Shown here one piece after another: positions 29,776 through 36,506 of a stretch of DNA of 36,506 nucleotides (position 1 is its first letter; the number at the start of each line of letters is the position of its first letter). The notes below the pieces were generated by a model, which saw only the letters and a list, made by a program, of their open reading frames with translations, searched no databases and was not told where the DNA came from. The position numbers and the translations under genes were made by a program. The DNA comes from Robiginitomaculum sp. Lineage in GTDB: Bacteria; Pseudomonadota; Alphaproteobacteria; Caulobacterales; Maricaulaceae. The stretch lies in NCBI GenBank assembly GCA_016763185.1, contig JAESUG010000024.1, positions 1 through 36,506 on the forward strand. The letters are read 5' to 3'.

Positions 29776-31185
29776 ATCATTGGGATTTTAAAAATTCTGG
29801 CGTATTCTTGCCTCGGATTAACCGTGCTAGCCATGCTGTGCGCCGGGCTAGCACTGACTTGGGATGAACCGGCAGCGTTTACTAGTTTTGGTTTTGCTAC
29901 CGTAGTTTGCGCGACATTAGGGCTGGTTTTTGCTCTTATTTCGAAAGGCGGCGATATTCAGTTGTCTTTGCGGCGTTCGATTATTCTACTTGTATTTTTT
30001 TGGTTGGCTGTTCCCTTGTTGGGCGCGGTGCCGATGATGGGTATTCAAGGTAATGATGGCTGGCTTCGTGCCTATGCGGATGCGATGTCACAGATGACGA
30101 CAACAGGTGCAAAAATCGTTGATCCAGCACTATTGCCCTTGTCATTTTCTTTGTGGCAAGCTGGCTTGCAATGGCTGGGGGGCTACGCCAGCATTGTCAT
30201 GGCCTTATTGGTGTTAGCACCGCTAAATATGACAGCGCCGGGGGTGCACAGATCACCATTTCTAACCATTGACAAAGGTAATGTTGCCGGGGGCGTCGGA
30301 TTGATCGCCCGAGCCATGTTATTGGTCTATGGCGGTGCTTCTGCGCTTATTTGGCTCGGGTTGATTGTTACCGGCACTCCAGCTTTTTCGGCGGTTTTAT
30401 TGACGATGGGGTCAATATCCACGGGTGGTTATTGGCCGGAAGTTGGCGGGGAACCTAGTCATATCGGACAGATTGGTATGTGGTTTTCAATGTTAGCCAT
30501 GACGTTTGGCGCACTGGGCTTTGCGCTGCATTGGGATGTGATCCAGCGCCGCGTAAACTATCTACGCGATCCAGAAACAATTGGGTTGTTTATTTTAATC
30601 ATCAGCGCCGGGATTTTGTTTTTTCTGTTAGGAAAAGAGATAATTCCATCCATTCAAAACGCTATATCATTGATCACCACGACGGCTGTGCCAATTGGCC
30701 CAAACGGTTATACCGACATTCCTGCACCGATTGTCATGGCGTTAATTTTGGTTGGTGGCGCTGCGGTTTCGACCGCAGGTGGCGTAAAAATCATCAGGTT
30801 TTTGCTATTGTTTCGACAAACCGGCGTAGAGCTGGCCAAATTATCGCATCCATCTAGCATCCAAGCTATCCGGTATCAACAAGTGGTCATTGGCCCACGT
30901 GAATTGGTTGGTTTATGGGCCTATGTTTTTGGCTATGCTGTGGTTATTTCAATTTTGGTAATTTTATTGGGCTTAGGCGGGACCGGATTTGCCGAAGCTA
31001 GCCAATTGGCAATCGCCACCATATCCAATGCTGGCCCAGCTTTTACTCCTGCAAGCGGAATTGCAGGTGATTTCTCGGCGCTCTCCGATCCAATGGTATT
31101 GCTCTTGGCACTGGCCATGGCATTGGGGCGTATTGAGATATTGGCTGCCGTGGCCATTCTTTCGCCAGAATTTTGGAGAAATTAG
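29776..31185 (+). CDS. trkH: TrkH/KtrB-family potassium transporter subunit (start uncertain, 29776-29824)
   Basis: Polytopic protein with P-loop-like TTTGAKIVDP, SISTGGYWPE, TTAVPIGPNGY, ISNAGPAF; directly downstream of trkA. The ORF track starts at GTG 29824, which truncates TM1. Confidence 0.85.
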   Translation: MIGILKILAYSCLGLTVLAMLCAGLALTWDEPAAFTSFGFATVVCATLGLVFALISKGGDIQLSLRRSIILLVFFWLAVPLLGAVPMMGIQGNDGWLRAYADAMSQMTTTGAKIVDPALLPLSFSLWQAGLQWLGGYASIVMALLVLAPLNMTAPGVHRSPFLTIDKGNVAGGVGLIARAMLLVYGGASALIWLGLIVTGTPAFSAVLLTMGSISTGGYWPEVGGEPSHIGQIGMWFSMLAMTFGALGFALHWDVIQRRVNYLRDPETIGLFILIISAGILFFLLGKEIIPSIQNAISLITTTAVPIGPNGYTDIPAPIVMALILVGGAAVSTAGGVKIIRFLLLFRQTGVELAKLSHPSSIQAIRYQQVVIGPRELVGLWAYVFGYAVVISILVILLGLGGTGFAEASQLAIATISNAGPAFTPASGIAGDFSALSDPMVLLLALAMALGRIEILAAVAILSPEFWRN

Positions 31186-31189
31186 CCGT

Positions 31190-32047
31190 ATGTCCAGAAT
31201 TGCATACGTAAACGGTCGCTATGTTGCGCATCAAACAGCCCGTGTCCACGTGGAGGATCGGGGCTATCAATTTGCTGATGGCGTGTACGAGGTATGGAGT
31301 GTTCGAGGCGGCGTGTTACAAGATCATGCGTCACACATGGACCGACTACAACGTTCGTTACGTGAATTGGGCATCCCATTCGTTCATAGCGTGGGCTCAC
31401 TAAATATTTTATTATACGAGGTTTTGCGCCGCAATCAGATTGTTGAGGGCATTGTTTATTTGCAAATCACCCGTGGGGTAACGTCTCGCGATCATGCTTG
31501 GCCCGCAAATTTACTACCTAGCCTGATCATTACCGCCAAAACCATCAATCCCATTATCGCCGAGGCTCAAGCAAAAATCGGGGTGTCAATTATCACGACA
31601 CCTGATTTGCGCTGGAAACGTTGCGATATTAAATCCATATCATTATTACCCAATGTGTTGGCAAAACAACTGGCCATATCTGTGGGTTGCACCGAGGCAT
31701 GGTTGGTGGATGAAGAGGGCTTCGTCACGGAAGGAACTTCGACCAATGCTTGGATTGTCACCCATGATGATGTGTTGGTCACCCGCGACCTTAGCCATCA
31801 GATACTAAGCGGGGTCACTCGATTGGCATTGCTTGAATTAGCGACCCAACATCAGTTAAAAACCGCCCAACGCAAGTTTACAGTTGAAGAAGCTTGCCAA
31901 GCCAAAGAAGCATTTATCTCGGCTGCGACGACATGGGTGCTGCCGGTCGTTGCCATTGATGGTACCAAGATTGGTACGGGAAAACCTGGGCCGCTTGGAA
32001 CTTTACTACGCCAAGCTTATTTAGCGGCATCGATTTCAGTGCGGTAA
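31190..32047 (+). CDS. PLP class IV aminotransferase, D-amino-acid transaminase-like
   Basis: MSRIAYVNGRYVAHQTARVHVEDRGYQFADGVYEVW, RCDIKSISLLPNVLAKQLA, EGTSTNAWIV. Start reset from the track's 30989 to 31190. Confidence 0.9.
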   Translation: MSRIAYVNGRYVAHQTARVHVEDRGYQFADGVYEVWSVRGGVLQDHASHMDRLQRSLRELGIPFVHSVGSLNILLYEVLRRNQIVEGIVYLQITRGVTSRDHAWPANLLPSLIITAKTINPIIAEAQAKIGVSIITTPDLRWKRCDIKSISLLPNVLAKQLAISVGCTEAWLVDEEGFVTEGTSTNAWIVTHDDVLVTRDLSHQILSGVTRLALLELATQHQLKTAQRKFTVEEACQAKEAFISAATTWVLPVVAIDGTKIGTGKPGPLGTLLRQAYLAASISVR

Positions 32048-32124
32048 ACCTATTCACATCTGGTTAGCAATAGCGTAAATAGTAGAAATCGAATCGCTCA
32101 AAAAAACAAAAATGGAGCTAAACT

Positions 32125-32391
32125 ATGCCGGCGGAAAAGAAACCGAACCTACAAGATACGTTTCTAAACACAGTGCGTAAGACCAAGACCCCACTGACAA
32201 TTTTCTTGGTAAATGGTGTCAAACTACAAGGGGTTGTCACTTGGTTTGATAATTTTTGCATGTTGTTACGACGCGATGGTCATTCGCAATTGGTCTATAA
32301 GCACGCTATTTCGACCATTATGCCATCGGCACCCGTTTCTTTGTTCGAAGCTGAGGATGACGGCGGCATAGATGAAGAAGGCGAAGTTTGA
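32125..32391 (+). CDS. hfq: RNA chaperone Hfq
   Basis: [60 protein letters not shown] (Sm1/Sm2 with YKHA). Confidence 0.97.
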   Translation: MPAEKKPNLQDTFLNTVRKTKTPLTIFLVNGVKLQGVVTWFDNFCMLLRRDGHSQLVYKHAISTIMPSAPVSLFEAEDDGGIDEEGEV

Positions 32392-33701
32392 AAACGGTCC
32401 AAGACGCGCCAAATGGTGCAATCATCGTTCATCCCTTCACCCGCCTCAGTCAACGGAGCCATGACCCTGAAGCCGCATTAAGTGAAGCCATTGGCTTGAG
32501 CTGCGCATTGAATTTGGTTGTGTGTGACGCTCTGTGTCTGAATGTAAAGAAAGTCATCCCTGCCACATTTATCGGGGGCGGCGCCATTGAAAATTTAGCC
32601 GAACGGCTGGGGAAATATAACGCCAAAATCTTGGTATTTGATGGCCAACTTACACCGGTGCAACAGCGCAATTTAGAAGAGCGATTACAGGTTAAGGTTT
32701 TGGACCGCACCGGCCTAATTCTTGAAATTTTTTCCCTCCGTGCCAAAACCAAAGAAGGACGGCTTCAGGTGGAATTGGCGCGTATCGCGTATGAGCGCTC
32801 ACGGTTGGTTCGCACATGGACTCATTTGGAACGGCAACGAGGCGGAAAGGGCTTTTTGGCTGGCCCAGGAGAACGACAGATTGAATCAGATCGTCGGGAG
32901 CTGGCCGATGAAGCGATTGTATTGGGTCGGCGCTTAGATAAAATCAAACGCACCCGTTCCTTGCACCGAAAAGCGCGTATAAAACGCCACGTACCCATGG
33001 TCGCCTTAGTTGGCTATACCAATGCTGGTAAATCAACACTATTTAACCGACTAACCGATGCCGATGTGTTGGTAAAAGACATGTTGTTTGCCACATTGGA
33101 CCCGACCATTCGTGATGTGCAATTGCCGGGAAGAACCAAGGCTGTGTTGTCGGATACGGTTGGGTTTATCTCAAATTTGCCAACCGAATTGATCGCCGCA
33201 TTTCGGGCGACACTCGAAGAGGTCACGCAAGCTGATTTGGTGTTGCATGTGCGAGATATTGCGTGCTTGCAATCCGAAAAACAAAAACATGATGTAGAAG
33301 AGGTGCTAAAACAACTTCATCCTGCGAACGGAAAAATGCCGACAATGGTCGAGGTTTGGAACAAAATGGATTTACTGACGGAAGAAAATCAAAATTTCCT
33401 GCGGGAGCGGGCCGCCAAGCTATCCGTGCCACCCATTTTAATATCAGCAGAAACCGGGGAGGGGACGCAAAACCTATTGGAACGGGTTGCAAGTATCCTG
33501 CATGGCGATCAACAGACCATCATCATTACCTTACCGGCCAAAGACAGCTCCGCTTTGAATTGGTTACACCAACACGGGCGCATTGTACGCTGTGATGCCG
33601 CAAAAAACCAAGATTTGGAATGCGAAGTTACACTGGATGTAGCGGCAATGGGCCGATTTCAAGCGCAGTTTCCCGAACTAATGGCGGGCATCGCTTCATA
33701 A
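32388..33701 (+). CDS. hflX: GTPase HflX
   Basis: [60 protein letters not shown]; directly after hfq. Confidence 0.95.
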   Translation: MKTVQDAPNGAIIVHPFTRLSQRSHDPEAALSEAIGLSCALNLVVCDALCLNVKKVIPATFIGGGAIENLAERLGKYNAKILVFDGQLTPVQQRNLEERLQVKVLDRTGLILEIFSLRAKTKEGRLQVELARIAYERSRLVRTWTHLERQRGGKGFLAGPGERQIESDRRELADEAIVLGRRLDKIKRTRSLHRKARIKRHVPMVALVGYTNAGKSTLFNRLTDADVLVKDMLFATLDPTIRDVQLPGRTKAVLSDTVGFISNLPTELIAAFRATLEEVTQADLVLHVRDIACLQSEKQKHDVEEVLKQLHPANGKMPTMVEVWNKMDLLTEENQNFLRERAAKLSVPPILISAETGEGTQNLLERVASILHGDQQTIIITLPAKDSSALNWLHQHGRIVRCDAAKNQDLECEVTLDVAAMGRFQAQFPELMAGIAS

Positions 33702-33740
33702 TAAGGCTGCCATTTTCGTTGCACCAGCCGTCATTGCGGA

Positions 33741-34535
33741 TCATTCGTTCTCGTGCTGTTTTGCTTCATCCCATAGGCGATCCATTTCTTCCAAGGTTGA
33801 GGTGTCAGGCGTTTTCCCCAATTTCATCAAAGCCTGTTCGATATATTGAAACCTGGCAACAAACTTTCGATTTGTTTGCCGTAAAGCGGCATCTGGATTT
33901 ACATCAAGTTTTCTGGATAAATTCATGCAAACAAATAAAATATCTCCAAGTTCTTTTTCTATTTTAATTGAAGATTTATCCGTACGTAAAACCTCTTGCA
34001 ATTCTTCAATTTCTTCTTGGAGTTTGGCAAACACTGGTTCGAGGTTTGGCCAATCAAAGCCGACCCTGGCGGCTCTGGTTTGCAGCTTTACCGCTCGTTG
34101 GCTGGCGGGTAAGGCGACAGGTATGTCGTCCAGCAAGCCGGTCGCTCCTTTTTCGTTACGTTCCTTGGCTTTTTGTTGTTCCCACGAGCGGGTTTGCGCC
34201 GCTGCCGTAATTGTTTTTTTATTACCAAAAACATGGGGGTGACGCCGAACCATCTTGTCGCAAACGGCCTGCACAACATCATCAAAACCAAAAGCACCAG
34301 CTTCTGCCGCCAGTTGCGCGTGAAAGACAGTTTGAAGCAATAGATCACCTAATTCATCGCGTAAATCATCCATATTCTCACGCTCGATAGCATCGGCAAC
34401 CTCGTAGGCTTCTTCGATGGTGTAAGGCGCGATACTGGCGAAATCTTGCTGTAAATCCCAAGGGCAACCGTCGATTGGATCGCGCAGTTTTTGCATTATT
34501 TGCAGTAATCGGTTGATTTGTGATGATGTTTGCAT
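33741..34535 (-). CDS. mazG: nucleoside triphosphate pyrophosphohydrolase MazG
   Basis: LRDPIDGCPWDLQQDFASIAPYTIEEAYEVADAIE, DLRDELGDLLLQTVFHAQLA, RRHPHVFG, EKELGDILFVCMNLSRKL. Confidence 0.94.
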   Translation of the reverse strand: MQTSSQINRLLQIMQKLRDPIDGCPWDLQQDFASIAPYTIEEAYEVADAIERENMDDLRDELGDLLLQTVFHAQLAAEAGAFGFDDVVQAVCDKMVRRHPHVFGNKKTITAAAQTRSWEQQKAKERNEKGATGLLDDIPVALPASQRAVKLQTRAARVGFDWPNLEPVFAKLQEEIEELQEVLRTDKSSIKIEKELGDILFVCMNLSRKLDVNPDAALRQTNRKFVARFQYIEQALMKLGKTPDTSTLEEMDRLWDEAKQHENE

Positions 34536-34570
34536 TTGACTCTTCCAACTCGCAAAATCTGTACAGGCAA

Positions 34571-35803
34571 ATGGAACTTGAAGCTGCCAAATTTCTAAAC
34601 ACTCTCATGCAAAAGGCATTGGCCGCCGTCAAGCCTGATCAATTGATCCGCGCACATCTAGCGGACTTGCATAACCAGCCACAGACCGTTGTTGGGTTTG
34701 GTAAAGCAGCCGCTCATATGGCGCTAGCGGTGGAGCAAGAGCTGGGCAAGGCCGCTCAAGGACTGGTGGTGGTTCCATACGGTTATGAGGCTTCGTGCAA
34801 ATGGATCAAGGTGATGTCAGCGCGCCATCCCGTGCCCGATACGGCAGGTGTTTTGGCTACCACCAAAATTATTAAAACTCTAAACCATAGCGACGGGCCT
34901 ATTTTAGCACTGGTTTCTGGTGGGGGTTCCAGTGTGTTATGTGCGCCCGCTGATTTCATCACACTTGAAGAGAAACAAACTATTATTTCCCAGTTGTTAG
35001 CCAAAGGCACGCCGATTACACAGCTAAATTCGGTTCGTGGCGCATTGTCGAAGGTAAAGGTCGGCGGTTTGGCCCAAATTATTGGCAATCGGCGGGTGCG
35101 AGTTTTAGTTTTATCCGATGTTGCGGGCGATGATCCACATGTGGTTGCGTCTGGTCCATTTTTTTCACAAACGCCAAACGGCGCGCAGTGCTTGACCATT
35201 TTGGACAAAGCGAAGATCACCATATCCAATCATATTCGTCAAAATTTACACAGATTGGACGGGCAGGCTGTTCATCAATCCAATATGGACACAAAAATCA
35301 TCGGGTGCGGTGCTACCGCATTATCTGCCGCCGAAAACTGGGCTATTTCACAAGGGGTAAGGGTCCACAACCTATCAGATACTCATGAAGCCAGCGCCGA
35401 AGAATTAGCCAAAACTCATCTTGAGCAAATCAATCAACACCGCAGCCAACACATTCAGCTGTTCCTGTCCGGCGGTGAGGCAACCGTCGAGGTGGTCGGT
35501 GGCGGGCAGGGCGGGCCGAACCGTCATTTTTTGTTACACTTGGCCGCCATATTGCCTGTGGATCAAAACATTGCGGCACTTGCCATTGATACGGACGGGC
35601 GCGATGGCTCCGATGCCGAGGCCGGCGCTTGGTTTACCAACGAAATGTTAGGCGTTGACGGGTTAGGCCTGCAAGAGGCCTTGATCAATTGCAATTCCGG
35701 CCCATTTTTCAAAAATCTAGGCACCAGTATTCACTTAGGCGCAACCGGTACCAATGTGAATGACTTTCGAGCCATTCTTACATGGCCGAAAACCGCACCA
35801 TAG
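34571..35803 (+). CDS. glycerate 2-kinase (MOFRL/TtuD/GckA family)
   Basis: VVGFGKAAAHMALAVEQEL, SGGGSSVLCAP, LSDVAGDDPHVVASGPF, LSGGEATVEVVGGGQGGPNRHFLLHLA, DGRDGSDAEAGAW. Start chosen at 34571. Confidence 0.9.
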   Translation: MELEAAKFLNTLMQKALAAVKPDQLIRAHLADLHNQPQTVVGFGKAAAHMALAVEQELGKAAQGLVVVPYGYEASCKWIKVMSARHPVPDTAGVLATTKIIKTLNHSDGPILALVSGGGSSVLCAPADFITLEEKQTIISQLLAKGTPITQLNSVRGALSKVKVGGLAQIIGNRRVRVLVLSDVAGDDPHVVASGPFFSQTPNGAQCLTILDKAKITISNHIRQNLHRLDGQAVHQSNMDTKIIGCGATALSAAENWAISQGVRVHNLSDTHEASAEELAKTHLEQINQHRSQHIQLFLSGGEATVEVVGGGQGGPNRHFLLHLAAILPVDQNIAALAIDTDGRDGSDAEAGAWFTNEMLGVDGLGLQEALINCNSGPFFKNLGTSIHLGATGTNVNDFRAILTWPKTAP

Positions 35804-35814
35804 CTGTGATAATT

Positions 35815-36102
35815 TTAGCTAAGAAGGAATTTTAATTGTTCATTGGTTTTCGATGGGCTGATTTCAATGATTTCGGCGCTTACGACTTCCTTTGCCACAA
35901 ATGGGTCTTCGTTCACCCTCTGTTGCAAGTCTGATAGCGACGTATTGTGCGCCAAAACGGCACCGCCCATCTGTGGCTGTAAAGACCCAGCCAGCAGAAA
36001 GATATTTTCGTCAAACCCCTGTTTGATCCATTTCTTATGGCCTTCCATAAGCTGATTGGCTTGATCTTTATTCTTGGAAAATTTTAGTAGAACGATAAAC
36101 AT
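35815..36102 (-). CDS. YciI-family (YCII domain) protein
   Basis: MFIVLLKFSKNKDQANQLMEGHKKWIKQGFDENIFLLAGSLQPQMGGAVLAHNTSLSDLQQRVNEDPFVAKEVVSAEIIEISP. Confidence 0.8.
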   Translation of the reverse strand: MFIVLLKFSKNKDQANQLMEGHKKWIKQGFDENIFLLAGSLQPQMGGAVLAHNTSLSDLQQRVNEDPFVAKEVVSAEIIEISPSKTNEQLKFLLS

Positions 36103-36455
36103 TCGGCTTTCTCCTGCCATGATAATTTGGACGGGCGCTCAGTCTATATTCTTGCAAAGAATAATACGTGTCAAAGAGTATAAAGAGTGTGCCATTGAGC
36201 AGATCGTAAAATCAATGGTCTTCGAAGGGGAGGCGACCGGGAAATTGAAATTTCTTTTGACCAGTGCTCAACATGATCAAGAAGTTGTGCTTAACTGACA
36301 AATTTTCTACCACATTTTTTGTATGGGCAGCACTCATTATCTTCATCATCTTCTATGATTAGGACTTCCTCATTTTTCATTGTTTTAAATCCCTTACTTG
36401 ATCTAAAAGGAGTTTTCTTTTCTCTATTCTAAGCCTTTGCCATCATTTCTTGATG

Positions 36456-36506
36456 TTATTTAATTTCGTATTCCTCCCTTGCCTTTTCTTTGGCTCTTTC
36501 CTCTTC
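36456..36506 (-). CDS. C-terminal tail of an unidentified ORF entering from the right edge (partial)
   Basis: Minus-strand frame from the window edge reads EEERAKEKAREEYEIK* (stop at 36456-36458); too short to identify. Confidence 0.35.
   Translation of the reverse strand, partial: EEERAKEKAREEYEIK

Noticed and set aside
30989-31189. Upstream extension of the class IV aminotransferase ORF into trkH
   Set aside because: The extension is out-of-frame trkH sequence; family alignment pattern starts at MSRIAYVNGRYV (31190).
36074-36298. 74-aa plus-strand ORF at the right side
   Set aside because: Overlaps the YciI gene start in antisense and has no recognisable features; coding status not supportable.

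Overview
This 36.5 kb window is a dense, mostly housekeeping segment of what looks like an alphaproteobacterial chromosome. The assignment rests on gene order and protein families; no database search was run. From left to right I read: the bamA 3' tail, ompH/skp, lpxD, fabZ, lpxA, lpxI and lpxB (+); gltA and gltX (-); comEC (+); lexA (-); ppiD-trpE-trpG-trpD-trpC (one - strand operon); tpiA (+); a non-coding repeat cluster of about 1 kb; lipA and a COQ10-like gene (+); cinA, pgpA and fused ispDF (-); dusB, an ntrC-like gene, ntrY, ntrX, trkA, trkH, a class IV aminotransferase, hfq and hflX (+); mazG (-); a glycerate kinase (+); and a YciI-like gene (-). The right edge is AT-rich with a truncated minus-strand ORF tail. 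I found no CRISPR array, tRNA, rRNA, transposase or obvious new defence system. The best second-look items are: (1) a degenerate NtrC-like protein directly after dusB, with no ntrB between them and the key AAA+ and receiver motifs eroded; (2) a composite repeat cluster between tpiA and lipA (39-bp tandem array with 78-bp superperiod, a ~31-bp-arm inverted repeat, and a 16-bp tandem array), lying where usual alphaproteobacterial synteny is broken; (3) a trkH gene lacking any in-frame ATG/GTG/TTG start that preserves its first membrane helix; (4) an exact alphaproteobacterial SOS box upstream of lexA; (5) several compact inverted repeats.
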